The notes: a model not told the origin generated them from the letters alone. Positions 33,560 through 42,583 are shown, numbered from the stretch's first letter. The stretch: 48,043 nucleotides of DNA from an uncultured Prevotella sp. (GCA_900318395.1 ONKL01000066.1:1-48043), one strand, 5' to 3'. A program made the numbers and translations.

Positions 33560-33680
33560 TTACTTTTGTTCCAACATCTCTTGCTGAATTAACTGCTCAA
33601 TAATCGGCTTAATTTCTGGGTTGTCTGTAACGATAGTCCCCCAAAGTTGGTTTGGACATATCTCTAACCTCTTCTCTCAT
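33560..33680 (-). pseudogene. Gutted HepT-like (HEPN, DUF86) toxin gene
   Basis: ATG 33680 opens MREEVRD, the typical first residues of HepT/DUF86 proteins, overlapping the mntA stop as in intact pairs. In another frame follows LWGTIVTDNPEIKPIIEQL...EMLEQK with stop 33560, matching the usual C-terminus. The HEPN core with its RxxxxH RNase motif is missing, so no toxin can be made. Confidence 0.6.
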
Positions 33681-33963
33681 AGATTAATATTTTATCACGA
33701 TTGGCAGACTCTACAGCAAAGGGCAGCAGACAGCCATCTTCTACTAAGTCGATGCGACGGCCTGTGCTCTTTTCCAACTCGCCCATCATGTGCGAGATAG
33801 TAAGTAAGGATATACGTGCATTCTTGTCGTATTCCACAAGTATATCCACGTCGCTGTCCGCAGTTTGTTCACCTCTGGCGAAAGAACCAAAGAGCCAAGC
33901 TTTCAGGACGGGTTGTGTCTTGAAGTATTCAGCAATCTGTTCTGTTATAGCCTGTGTACTCAT
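33664..33963 (-). CDS. MntA-like minimal nucleotidyltransferase antitoxin
   Basis: 99 residues from ATG 33963 (MSTQAITEQIAEYF). The MNT signature is intact: GSFARGEQTADSDVDILVEY with the two metal-binding Asp residues, and a third acidic residue in RIDLVEDG. In MntA-HepT pairs this enzyme adds AMP to the HEPN toxin and silences it. The promoter is perfect: -33 TTG at 34022-34020, 20-bp spacer, TATATTTG at 33999-33992. Its toxin partner (33560-33680) is destroyed, so the antitoxin is now alone, either kept by chance or acting on another HEPN protein. Confidence 0.88.
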   Translation of the reverse strand: MSTQAITEQIAEYFKTQPVLKAWLFGSFARGEQTADSDVDILVEYDKNARISLLTISHMMGELEKSTGRRIDLVEDGCLLPFAVESANRDKILIYERRG

Positions 33964-33991
33964 AATAGCTTGAATAAACAATTTCTGTGGG

Positions 33992-34022
33992 CAAATATAC
34001 GAACTATTTTTGAAGCATCCAA
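33992..34022 (-). promoter_or_regulatory. Promoter of the mntA-like gene
   Basis: On the minus strand: TTG 34022-34020, 20 bp, TATATTTG 33999-33992. Confidence 0.8.
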
Positions 34023-34114
34023 AATTTTTGCCCTTTTTTATGGATTATCGTCTTGAAAACTAAAGCAACGACCGAAATGCTGTAGAGACTTGGGGCCTGG
34101 CCCCAGAGGAGGTC

Positions 34115-34232
34115 ACTTCTGTATAAAAATGAAGTGAGTTAACTCGATTTGTCGATTGAGTTAACTCGATTGATGATTTGAGTTAGCTCACGGTTTTTGA
34201 AGGGCGCAAAGGTTCCAGACCCCATTGTGCCC
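34115..34232 (+). repeat. 119-bp interspersed repeat, copy 2
   Basis: Near-identical to 25069-25187, same orientation. Palindromes at 34136, 34158 and 34180 (the third is GAGTTAGCTC) again with 22-bp period, followed by the AGGGCGCA...TGTGCCCT hairpin. Confidence 0.88.
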
Positions 34233-34255
34233 TCATGTGCCAGTCTACTCTTTGG

Positions 34256-34765
34256 CTACAACTTTTCATCTATGTCGAACAGTAAAGAAATCGTCTCGCT
34301 GAACTCCTCGATGGCTTGTGGAAGAGAGGGGCATGTCAAACGAGAGATGATAGCCACAAAGTTCATTTGACCATCCATCTTGCCTTCAGCCGTCTGAATG
34401 TAATAGAGGTCGCGATGCTCGTAGGTGTTAAACCATCTTACGAACAGTCGATTGCGAAAAGCCTGTTTACCGTCACCGGTCGCGGTTACGTAAAGCATCA
34501 CCTCGTTGTTCTGCTCGAAAAACTCTTCGACAATGGCGAAGACGGTCTGCTTGAGTTTCGTGTCAAGTGGCGATTGTCCATGACGTTCGTTGGTAATGCT
34601 AAATTCAAAGGCGCCACTGGGCACAAATGCATAATCCAATTTGAAGTCGATGTTGAATTCGACACCGGAATCACTCACAAAATAATAATGATCTGGCTTC
34701 CCAGACTTCTGCCACACCCGATAGGGCGCATGCAGATTAATGATGTTTAATCTGAGTGTGTTCAT
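34256..34765 (-). CDS. Hypothetical protein, possibly DUF6169-like
   Basis: 169 residues, cytoplasmic. An N-terminal beta-rich part (HYYFVSDSGVEFNIDFKLD) and a helical end (AIEEFSETISLLFDIDE) resemble a small Bacteroidetes family of unknown function found beside a short basic protein, as here. The family name is from memory and uncertain. The gene starts 24 bp after the 53-residue gene and shares its promoter. Nothing points to an enzyme; a phage- or toxin-related pair is possible. Confidence 0.6.
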   Translation of the reverse strand: MNTLRLNIINLHAPYRVWQKSGKPDHYYFVSDSGVEFNIDFKLDYAFVPSGAFEFSITNERHGQSPLDTKLKQTVFAIVEEFFEQNNEVMLYVTATGDGKQAFRNRLFVRWFNTYEHRDLYYIQTAEGKMDGQMNFVAIISRLTCPSLPQAIEEFSETISLLFDIDEKL

Positions 34766-34789
34766 AATAAAAAGATTTAAGGAGGATGA

Positions 34790-34951
34790 CTATGCAAATA
34801 TCTCTTCCATTGTCATCCCCGACATTCTCATTTCATGAATCTCTTCGAGTTCACGCTGTTTTTCTTCCATGCGCTTTTTTTTGTCATCTAGATACTCACG
34901 GAAAGCGGCGCGTACTTCCTCGCGAGTCCTTTTTCTTTTTGTTGTTTCCAT
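34790..34951 (-). CDS. Small basic, coiled-coil hypothetical protein (53 aa)
   Basis: ATG 34951 to TAG 34790. It begins METTKRKRTREEV, then a highly charged helix (EYLDDKKKRMEEKQRELEEIHE) and ends MSGMTMEEIFA. It has an excellent promoter: TTTG 35016-35013, 20 bp, TATCTTTG 34992-34985. It precedes the 169-residue gene by 24 bp. The small-then-larger arrangement resembles an antitoxin/toxin or regulator pair, but no family was recognised. Confidence 0.65.
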   Translation of the reverse strand: METTKRKRTREEVRAAFREYLDDKKKRMEEKQRELEEIHEMRMSGMTMEEIFA

Positions 34952-35361
34952 ATCGATAAAAAGTTAAAATGATAATATCGGGTGCAAAGATAGTGATTAT
35001 TTTCATTACTTCCAAATGATTAGGTGATTTATTTCAAAACCAGACGAAAAGAAACAGGGGCGATGTTGGTAGATTAAGACATTTTTCACATTTTGGGTCG
35101 AAAAGTTTGGTTATTCAGTAAAAATTCGAGCCATATCAGGATGGAGATTACAGTCTTGTTCATCATTCAATTTTTGTGTTCATATACTTCTGGCTGCAAA
35201 ATTAAGAAAAAAAATCTATTTCCAAAATTTTTTTTCTCGATTATTATTAATAGAACAGATTGTCGGGGTGAAATGTCAAAAAATGCAGTTTTGTCTATGA
35301 ATTATTGGCTAAATTTGCACCAGCAAACGAACTACTAATGATAGCATACAAAACTGAGGAA
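34952..35361. other. Gap with two outward promoters
   Basis: It holds the promoter of the small gene (minus, 35016-34985) and TAAATTTG at 35310-35317 for the DUF362 gene. Between them is AT-rich sequence without a supported gene. Confidence 0.6.
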
Positions 35362-37557
35362 ATGAAGATGAAAAAACTTGTTTTGACATTCGGTCTTATC
35401 CTGACAAATGTGTTTGCCTCTTTTGCACAAGAGGTGGACATGAGTTTAGAACGGCACAATTTCTTTTATGCCGGACAGAGTAAACAGCGACGGATGTTTA
35501 TCGTAAAGGACGGACAGGTCAGCTGGAGTTATGAAGATAAGTTGCAGCGTGGTGAAATCAGCGATGCAGTGTTGATGAGCGACGGCCATATACTCGTGGC
35601 ACATCAGTATGGCGTGGCAGAGGTGACTCAGGATCAGCAGACCGTCTGGAGCTATGCTGCACCAGAAGGCACGGAGATCCACACCATTCAACCCATTGGA
35701 AAAACGCACGTGGTGTTTGTACAGAACGGCAAGCCAGCTAAGGCGGTAGTCATGGAAATACCATCCAAGAAGATCGTACGTGAGTTTGATTTGCCCATCT
35801 CAGAAAAAGGTTCGGTACACGGTCAGTTCCGCAATGCACGACTGACATCCAGAGGTACACTCCTCATCGCAAACATGGCCTTGGGGTGTATTCATGAATA
35901 CAACTGCTATGGGCAGGAGGTAGACCGCTGGGAAGGCTTCTTGCCTTGGAGCGTACAGGAAATGCCGAAGACAGGCAACCTGCTGATAACCGGACGCAAG
36001 GGGAAGATTCAGGAGATTAACCGGCAGGGGCAGACTGTTTGGGAAATGAGCACGACAGACTACGGCGTGACCCAGCCTCAGAAAACGGTTCGCCTAAAGA
36101 ACGGTCATCATATCATCAACAACTGGTATAACGAATGGAGCAAGGAGCCGATGGACACGGCGAACGCCCCTGTGCAAGCTATCGAGGTGGACAAGGACGG
36201 AAAACTGGTTTGGCAACTGCGCGCATGGAAGAATCCCGACCTCGGTCCTTCGACCACTATACAACTGTTGGAAGAGCCTGTCGATCGTGACCGTATGTTC
36301 TTCGGAGCATTCAATCCGCAAGCACCCAAATTGTTTGTCGGTCCAAATGAACCGATAGGCACAGGAGTTGGAATCCATCCAGGTCGCGTGGCTTGGATTC
36401 ATTCGCCAGGCGTAGCCAGATGGGATGGCAAAACAGGGCTATGGGTGGAAGACCGCTGGAATGATCAGGCAAAGGCAGATGCGATGATACCAGAAGCCGT
36501 AATGCAACTGACAGGCGAAGCAACGGCCAAGAAGGCATGGCAAGCACTCTTCAAGCATTTCAACAAGACACACGGACGCGGTCATCGCGGATATCAGCAA
36601 GGAGAGACGATAGCCATCAAGCTGAACATGAACAATGCCATCACTCACCACGACACCATAGAACTGAACTCTTCGCCCTATACGACATTAGCCTTGGTGC
36701 GCTCGATGGTGAAAGACGGCGGTGTGAGAGAGCAGGATATCATCCTCTGCGAGCCCAGCCGTGCCATTACCGACTCCATCTATAACAAAGTACACCGAGA
36801 GTTCCCGCTTGTGCGCATGATTGACAACATCGGTGGCGACGGACGCGAGAAGTGCGAGTACTATCCTGACCAGATTGTCTATTCTGTCGATAACGGCAAG
36901 ATGGCACGCGGACTGGCCAAGTGTATCGTAGATGCCGACTATCTCATCAACTCTGCGCTGCTCAAGACGCATTCAGGACCAGGAGTGACGCTGACGACCA
37001 AGAACTGGTATGGAGCTACAGACATCAACCTGCTCTGGCGACGAAACGCGCACAACAACGTGAGCCAGGATAAGCGTCACGGCAAGCCTGGCTATAAGAC
37101 CTTCGTAGACTGGATGACACACAAGGACATGGGGCAGAAGGCTCTGCTCTTCCTCATTGATGGCACCTACGGTTCGCGCGACGTGAACGGGGCACCAAAC
37201 CCCAAGTGGATGAAGGAGCCATTCAACGGCGACTGGGCTTGCTCCATCATCGTCGCTCAAGACGAGGTTGCCTGTGATGCTGTGGGCATGGACATCATTA
37301 TCGGTGAGTGGCCAGAGTTCCAGAGCCTGAACTACTGCGACGAGTATCTGCGTGAAGCAGCCAGCCTGCCCAACGCTCCCAGCGGTACCACCTATAAGCA
37401 GGAAGGCAAGCCCATCGAGAAGCCTGTCGGACTCTTCGAGCATTGGAGCAAAGACCATCAGTATACAAAAATAGACCTCAAATACAAGAATCGTGAGTAT
37501 GATAGCCCTTGCGCTGCTGGCTACAAGTGTCAAGGCGCAGGTCAGGGATGCCTTTGA
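35362..37557 (+). CDS. Exported beta-propeller/DUF362 fusion protein
   Basis: 731 residues from ATG 35362 (MKMKKLVLTFGLILTN); ATG 35338 is also possible. Signal peptide to about residue 21 (ASFAQ). The N-terminal half (about 30-335) repeats propeller-type strands (GHILVAHQYGVAEV, GNLLITGRKGKIQEI, DGKLVWQLRAW), like PQQ/arylsulfotransferase-type propellers. The second half (about 375-700) is DUF362 (IAIKLNMNNA, VKDGGVREQDIILCEPSR, ALLKTHSGPGVTLTTKNWYG). The end (YDSPCAAGYKCQGAGQGCL) is unlike DUF362 and is read from DNA that also encodes the start of the next gene in another frame. It overlaps that gene by 59 bp. Function unknown; probably periplasmic. Confidence 0.8.
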   Translation: MKMKKLVLTFGLILTNVFASFAQEVDMSLERHNFFYAGQSKQRRMFIVKDGQVSWSYEDKLQRGEISDAVLMSDGHILVAHQYGVAEVTQDQQTVWSYAAPEGTEIHTIQPIGKTHVVFVQNGKPAKAVVMEIPSKKIVREFDLPISEKGSVHGQFRNARLTSRGTLLIANMALGCIHEYNCYGQEVDRWEGFLPWSVQEMPKTGNLLITGRKGKIQEINRQGQTVWEMSTTDYGVTQPQKTVRLKNGHHIINNWYNEWSKEPMDTANAPVQAIEVDKDGKLVWQLRAWKNPDLGPSTTIQLLEEPVDRDRMFFGAFNPQAPKLFVGPNEPIGTGVGIHPGRVAWIHSPGVARWDGKTGLWVEDRWNDQAKADAMIPEAVMQLTGEATAKKAWQALFKHFNKTHGRGHRGYQQGETIAIKLNMNNAITHHDTIELNSSPYTTLALVRSMVKDGGVREQDIILCEPSRAITDSIYNKVHREFPLVRMIDNIGGDGREKCEYYPDQIVYSVDNGKMARGLAKCIVDADYLINSALLKTHSGPGVTLTTKNWYGATDINLLWRRNAHNNVSQDKRHGKPGYKTFVDWMTHKDMGQKALLFLIDGTYGSRDVNGAPNPKWMKEPFNGDWACSIIVAQDEVACDAVGMDIIIGEWPEFQSLNYCDEYLREAASLPNAPSGTTYKQEGKPIEKPVGLFEHWSKDHQYTKIDLKYKNREYDSPCAAGYKCQGAGQGCL

Positions 37558-40192
37558 CGGTATTCTGCCCGTGACAGACCCCAAGATGGAGATGAGTCTG
37601 AACGGTGAGTGGCAATTGAAGGTAGTGGAAGGCATCACCGACGACAAGAAGGTGCCAGCAACAGATGATACCTGGAGACAAATCCCCGTACCAGGCTGTT
37701 GGGAGGCTTATGGATTCTGTAAACCGAAGTATGATAGTCCAAATGCCTTGACAGGCTATTACCGAACGACCTTTTCCATACCAGAAGCATGGCATGGGCA
37801 ACACATTATCATCCGATTCGACGGTGTTCTCTATGGTTATGACCTCTGGATCAACGACAAGGCTGTAGGCTCATGGCGCTCAGGTTATAACACGGCGATG
37901 TTTGACATTACTCCCTATCTGAATAAAAAGACTCAGCAACAGGTTATCGCCTTACGCGTCGTCTCACAGTTCCCTGGCAGTGACTTCGACTACAATGACG
38001 ACTGGGCACCCAACGGCATCTTCCGCGACGTGACACTCATGGCCGTGCCTAAGACACATCTGAAGGACATCACCATACGAACCAAGAACACAGGCGAGGT
38101 GTACGTGTCTGCCGATATCACCAATGGTGGCAAGGGCACTCAAGTAAAACATGAGATATTCGACAAGCAAGGTAACCTTGTGGGCACGACAAAAGTAGAG
38201 CATCCGCTTCTTTGGACAGCAGAGACGCCTCATCTGTATACCCTGCGGACAACGCTGCTGCAGAATGGCAAAACCCTCCAGACATTTGAACATCAGTTTG
38301 GCTTTCGTGAACTCACTATCGATGGCAATGTCCTGAAACTGAATGGCCAGCCCATCAAACTGCGCGGTGTAACCAGCCATTCAACAGATCCAGTGACAGT
38401 AAAGGTTATCGACGAAGCCAGTATCCTTCGTGATATGCGACTGATGAAAGAGGCATCCATCAACTATATCCGTACATCGCACTATCCGCGTGAACCGCGT
38501 TTTTACGAGCTGGCCGACTCACTGGGTTTCTATATCATCGACGAAGTGCCATTTGGCTATGGAGACAAGAATCTCTCTGACTCCACTTTCTACCCTGTTC
38601 TTCAGCAACGGGCACAAGCCACTATCCGTCGTGACAAGAACCATCCTTCGGTGCTGATCTGGAGTCTTGGCAATGAGAATCCGCTAACTGATATCTGTGT
38701 GAAGTTAGGGGATTATGTAAAGCGCGAGCTCGACCCTTCGCGCCCCATCTGTTATCCGCAGGTAGGCTCGTATTTCCGTCGCTTTAATTACAACTTCCCC
38801 AAAGTGGCCGATATTTATACACCTCATTACCCCTCAACGGCACAGATTGCAGATTTCTATCAGCGGGCTGATCGTCCCGTCATCTTCACAGAGTATTGCC
38901 ATACGCTGGGCATATCATTTGAAGACCACGACCGTCAATGGGAAATCATAGAACGCACACCAGGTATTGCAGGCGGCAGTGTCTGGGAATGGGTTGATCA
39001 GGGAATGCCGTTTAATAATGTAAAAATTAAAAAATGTAATACTGAAAAAATGTATGGCTATGAGGAGCGGGTCTTTACTTCTGATGACGGGGGATTTGAG
39101 ATGTATGGCAATAAAGGTACCGATGGGCTGCTCTACGCTGACCGTACACCCCTGCCCAACTATTACGAGCTTCAGCATAACTATGCCCGCGCCTTCGTGT
39201 CGGCGATCGATGGCGATGTGCTACAAATCATGAATCGTTACGACTTCCTGAATCTGAAGGACCACGTGACCTTCCACTGGGCACTGACCAACAATCGCGA
39301 TACCGTGATGCATGGAGCCTTTAGTCCGGAATGTAAGCCCCACAGCACTGTGCCATACACACTGAACCTACCGGCACAAAACGGACTCAGTATTCTGCAT
39401 TTTGATATTGAAGATGCTCAGGGCCACGTATTCCTCCACCAGTCGTTTGTGCTAAACAAGCCTCAGATCGCATGGACGGGGCATGGCAGTGGAGCCGTCA
39501 TGACCAAGGAAGCAACTATCCGTACAGGCCGAAAGCCCACTATGGGTGAGCGCCTGACTCAAAAAGGCCGCTTGCCGGAGAAGTATCTGCTGCCATTAGA
39601 CAACCATCAAGTGAGAGCCGACATTCAAAGCCGCCCCATCGATGGCGGAGAGGAAGTGACGTTCACGCTGGCTCCTGACACGGCCGACGTCTTCCGCTCA
39701 GAGTTAGGACTGGCCTATCTGCTCGATCCCAGCATCGACCGGGTGCAGTGGATTGGATACGGTCCCTTTGCCAGTTATCCTGGTCGCCATCAGGCCAATC
39801 GCTATGGCTTCTGGGCAAAGCACATGGACGACCTTTACTTTGAAGGTAATCATGGTGGTATCGATGCGGCATTCCTGTCTGACAAGGAGGGCAATGGCAT
39901 CCTGATAACAGGTGATTCGCTGTCGCTGAATTTTGAACAGACAGACCAAGGCATCGTACTCACTGTCAATGCTGCGGTCAGCGGACAAGGGCCGAAGTTT
40001 GCCAAGACCCACTTCCCTGGCTGGCAGAAAGGTGATCAGCCAGTAAGCGCAACCTTCCGAAGCTACTTTATCAAGGCCGACGTGATGCCTGAGGTAGTCA
40101 GTCGGATGTTTGTACCAGCTGCAGAAGTGCCCGTTCCATTCCGGCCATTCGTGACTCAGTATGACACCTATTTACAGAGATACATTCCCTAA
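37499..40192 (+). CDS. Exported GH2 beta-galactosidase-like glycoside hydrolase
   Basis: 897 residues from ATG 37499 (GTG 37493 also possible). The short signal peptide MIALALLATSVKAQ lacks the usual Lys/Arg start. LacZ-type layout: sugar-binding domain (MEMSLNGEWQL, VPGCWEAYGF, LTGYYRTTF), beta-sandwich, TIM barrel with acid/base E393 (WSLGNEN) and nucleophile E465 (FTEYCHTLG), and a C-terminal Bgal_small_N-like domain (VQWIGYGPFASYPGR). It hydrolyses beta-galactosides or related sugars in the periplasm. It overlaps the DUF362 gene and is probably co-transcribed. It converges with the amrS gene, overlapping 21 bp. Confidence 0.92.
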   Translation: MIALALLATSVKAQVRDAFDGILPVTDPKMEMSLNGEWQLKVVEGITDDKKVPATDDTWRQIPVPGCWEAYGFCKPKYDSPNALTGYYRTTFSIPEAWHGQHIIIRFDGVLYGYDLWINDKAVGSWRSGYNTAMFDITPYLNKKTQQQVIALRVVSQFPGSDFDYNDDWAPNGIFRDVTLMAVPKTHLKDITIRTKNTGEVYVSADITNGGKGTQVKHEIFDKQGNLVGTTKVEHPLLWTAETPHLYTLRTTLLQNGKTLQTFEHQFGFRELTIDGNVLKLNGQPIKLRGVTSHSTDPVTVKVIDEASILRDMRLMKEASINYIRTSHYPREPRFYELADSLGFYIIDEVPFGYGDKNLSDSTFYPVLQQRAQATIRRDKNHPSVLIWSLGNENPLTDICVKLGDYVKRELDPSRPICYPQVGSYFRRFNYNFPKVADIYTPHYPSTAQIADFYQRADRPVIFTEYCHTLGISFEDHDRQWEIIERTPGIAGGSVWEWVDQGMPFNNVKIKKCNTEKMYGYEERVFTSDDGGFEMYGNKGTDGLLYADRTPLPNYYELQHNYARAFVSAIDGDVLQIMNRYDFLNLKDHVTFHWALTNNRDTVMHGAFSPECKPHSTVPYTLNLPAQNGLSILHFDIEDAQGHVFLHQSFVLNKPQIAWTGHGSGAVMTKEATIRTGRKPTMGERLTQKGRLPEKYLLPLDNHQVRADIQSRPIDGGEEVTFTLAPDTADVFRSELGLAYLLDPSIDRVQWIGYGPFASYPGRHQANRYGFWAKHMDDLYFEGNHGGIDAAFLSDKEGNGILITGDSLSLNFEQTDQGIVLTVNAAVSGQGPKFAKTHFPGWQKGDQPVSATFRSYFIKADVMPEVVSRMFVPAAEVPVPFRPFVTQYDTYLQRYIP

Positions 40193-41041
40193 ATACACGT
40201 GGCTGATGCCCTCTTCTTCAGCAATCTGCTTGGCTGCTTTTAACGTCTGGACAGGCGTGGGAGGCATATCCTGCATCTTGAATCTCGGGAAGAAACGGCT
40301 GAAGTGAAGTGGCTGGTCAACGAGACCATTGGCGGCTATCCATCGGCACATCTGGCGAATCATGTCCATATCATCATTCACACCAGGGATGACGAGATTT
40401 GTCAGTTCTATCCAGACCCCAGCGTCACGCATGGCAAGGATGGTGTCGAGGACGGGTTGCAGATGACCGCCACTGACCTTCATATAGATATCGTCGCTGA
40501 ATGATTTCAGATCAATATTGGCAGCATCGAGGTAAGGCAGCAGATCCTTCAGCGGTTCCTGACAGACATAGCCAGCCGAGACGAGGATATTCCAAAGACC
40601 GTTCTCATGCGCCAGTCGGGCGATATCTACGATGTATTCAAGATATGTCAACGGCTCCGTATAGGTGTAGGCGATGCCTGGACAATGATGTTCCTGGCAG
40701 AGTTTCACGATTTGCATGGGGGACAGGTCGTAATGTCCAACCTCTGATGGCGATACCTGAGAGATCTCGTGATTCTGACAGTTCAGACATCTGAAGTTAC
40801 AGCCTGTACATGCGATGGAAAGGCACTGGGTGCCAGGATGAAAGTGGTAGAGAGGTTTCTTCTCTATCGGGTCGATAGCCAGTGAGCAGGGCCTGCCATA
40901 AACCTCACTGACAAGTACACCATCCTGATTGCGGCGACTCCGGCAAATGCCTGCCTTACCATTGGCGATATGGCAATGGTGGGGACAGAGCATACACACC
41001 ACTCCCCCACTCTCAGACTTCTGATAATACCGACACTCCAT
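40172..41041 (-). CDS. amrS: AmmeMemoRadiSam system radical SAM enzyme
   Basis: 289 residues from ATG 41041 (MECRYYQKSESGG), whose A is the last base of the upstream stop (TGATG); a longer frame start lies inside the upstream gene and is rejected. An N-terminal Cys cluster (CMLCPHHC...GICRSR) precedes the radical SAM motif CNFRCLNC, with SLAIDPIEKKPLYHF before it and GIAYTYTEPLTYLEY, as in PflA-like members. It uses a 4Fe-4S cluster and SAM. It is always found with Memo and AMMECR1 proteins; the system's reaction is not settled. Co-transcribed with the Memo-AMMECR1 fusion. Confidence 0.94.
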   Translation of the reverse strand: MECRYYQKSESGGVVCMLCPHHCHIANGKAGICRSRRNQDGVLVSEVYGRPCSLAIDPIEKKPLYHFHPGTQCLSIACTGCNFRCLNCQNHEISQVSPSEVGHYDLSPMQIVKLCQEHHCPGIAYTYTEPLTYLEYIVDIARLAHENGLWNILVSAGYVCQEPLKDLLPYLDAANIDLKSFSDDIYMKVSGGHLQPVLDTILAMRDAGVWIELTNLVIPGVNDDMDMIRQMCRWIAANGLVDQPLHFSRFFPRFKMQDMPPTPVQTLKAAKQIAEEEGISHVYLGNVSL

Positions 41042-42450
41042 CAGAACACGATAGCTTCGTAAACATATAGTTCTGCTGATTTCCAGCCATCCCAACCAAT
41101 ACCAGCCTTATCCTGAGCGCAATGACCGACGAACTCTTCCTTCGTCCAGTTCACTTCATCGGCTACTTGAGGCAGGAACGTTCCACTGCGATAGCCTTTA
41201 CGGATATAGATGCCATGACGATGCAGCTCAAACTCATCCAGGCTATGAATGCGTCGCATGGGCGTCAGTACAGAGATCTCGATGTCTATGTCGGCCAATT
41301 CATCAACGGTAACTGGCATAAATCGAGGATCCTCAAAGGCAGCAGCACGCGCCATTTCTGCTACGATTTCATGCAGAGGCACATCTTCGCCAAAATGTCC
41401 GATACAACCACGCAGACGCCCTTGATTATGCAGAGACACGAAAGCCCCACACTTAGAAGTCAGGTTAGGCGTCAACGAAGACTGGCGGGCAATTGGCTTT
41501 CCATCCAATGAATCCTTGATGCTACTGAGGGCAATGCCTTTCAGCAGCTGTTTCTCTTCATCAGACAAGGCAAACTCAGGACTTTCCTTACGGACAATGG
41601 CGAAAGCATGATAACCGACCACACGGCTATGGTCAGAACCCTCGATATCTCCTGAATTCTGATACATCAGATGCTTCACCTCATCATGGCTGTCCATCAT
41701 CAGCATCAGTGTGGCAATAGCCAGTTCGCCACATGCACTCGTAGCCAGGTTGCGCTTACCACTGCGGGCATTCTTCTCGATAGCAGCAATAAAAGCCTCC
41801 ACACGACCACTCTCGATGGCTTGACCCGTCAATGCATCCACTTCGCAAGCATCATCATAGGATGGATAGTGCGAGAAGTCGCTGCTGATGATAAAAAGAC
41901 TATCTTCAGTAAAATAGGGTTTCAGCACCTCAGCGATGCGCCTCAGTTGACGGAAATCGTTTGTAGAGATGATGATGGGTACGATAGGTGGCACATGCTC
42001 AAATCTACGCTGCAGGAAAGGCAATTGTACCTCCAGACAATGCTCCCTGTCGTGAGCCTTAGGCTGATAGGAGAAAACACTATCTGTCGCTGTCAACTTC
42101 TGAGCTGTCTCACGATCCACTTTCACTTGGCCCAAGGGCGTAGCATAATAGTCGGCCTCTGTGTTAACCGAAGCACCATCGAGCCATTCATGATGACTCG
42201 GTCCAAGCAGGAATATACGCTGATAGGTCTTGTCTGTGGGTATCGACATATAGGCCGATGCTGCCACATGACCTGAATAATAATAGCCGGCATGCGGTAC
42301 GATAAGTGCAGCCAGATTGCGATATACAGCCTTACCTCTGTGAAGTGCCAGTAAACCGTCCACCTCATCACTCAGTTCCTTGGGGTCACCCGTATAGAAA
42401 CGATTCGCCTGAGTTGCCGGCCTGACAAGTAGTCTCTCACTTGTTTCCAT
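41041..42450 (-). CDS. amrB/amrA: Memo-AMMECR1 fusion (AmmeMemoRadiSam proteins B and A)
   Basis: 469 residues. Residues about 20-290 form a Memo domain, related to LigB-type dioxygenases (LIVPHAGYYYSGHVAASAY, LLGPSHHEWLDGASV, SSDFSHYPSYDDA). Residues about 300-469 form an AMMECR1 domain (GRLRGCIGHFGEDVPL, AFEDPRFMPVTVDEL, ISVLTPMRRI). With the radical SAM enzyme downstream this gives the complete AmmeMemoRadiSam set in two genes. The Memo metal-site His residues are visible. Its substrate is unknown. The promoter -7 box is TATCTTTG (minus, 42503-42496). Confidence 0.95.
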   Translation of the reverse strand: METSERLLVRPATQANRFYTGDPKELSDEVDGLLALHRGKAVYRNLAALIVPHAGYYYSGHVAASAYMSIPTDKTYQRIFLLGPSHHEWLDGASVNTEADYYATPLGQVKVDRETAQKLTATDSVFSYQPKAHDREHCLEVQLPFLQRRFEHVPPIVPIIISTNDFRQLRRIAEVLKPYFTEDSLFIISSDFSHYPSYDDACEVDALTGQAIESGRVEAFIAAIEKNARSGKRNLATSACGELAIATLMLMMDSHDEVKHLMYQNSGDIEGSDHSRVVGYHAFAIVRKESPEFALSDEEKQLLKGIALSSIKDSLDGKPIARQSSLTPNLTSKCGAFVSLHNQGRLRGCIGHFGEDVPLHEIVAEMARAAAFEDPRFMPVTVDELADIDIEISVLTPMRRIHSLDEFELHRHGIYIRKGYRSGTFLPQVADEVNWTKEEFVGHCAQDKAGIGWDGWKSAELYVYEAIVF

Positions 42451-42495
42451 CTTACATCTCTTTTATTTTCAAACGTATTTTCTTATTTTTATTTG

Positions 42496-42533
42496 CAAAG
42501 ATACGAATTATTGCAGATATTTTGTTACCTTTG
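42496..42533. promoter_or_regulatory. Divergent promoters of the Memo-AMMECR1 and SGNH genes
   Basis: TATCTTTG on the minus strand (42503-42496) and TACCTTTG on the plus strand (42526-42533), about 22 bp apart. -33 boxes are weak in both directions. The two promoters overlap, so they may compete. Confidence 0.65.
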
Positions 42534-42583
42534 CAGCAACATTTAGGATAGTTTATGAGACTAAAGACTATATTCATCATAAA

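Noticed and set aside
25069-35000. Island as a prophage or integrative element
   Set aside because: No integrase, transposase, relaxase, tRNA target or phage structural gene is visible; only the repeats suggest mobility.
35093-35338. 81-codon plus-strand frame before the DUF362 gene
   Set aside because: AT-rich, overlaps the DUF362 promoter and lacks any family pattern.
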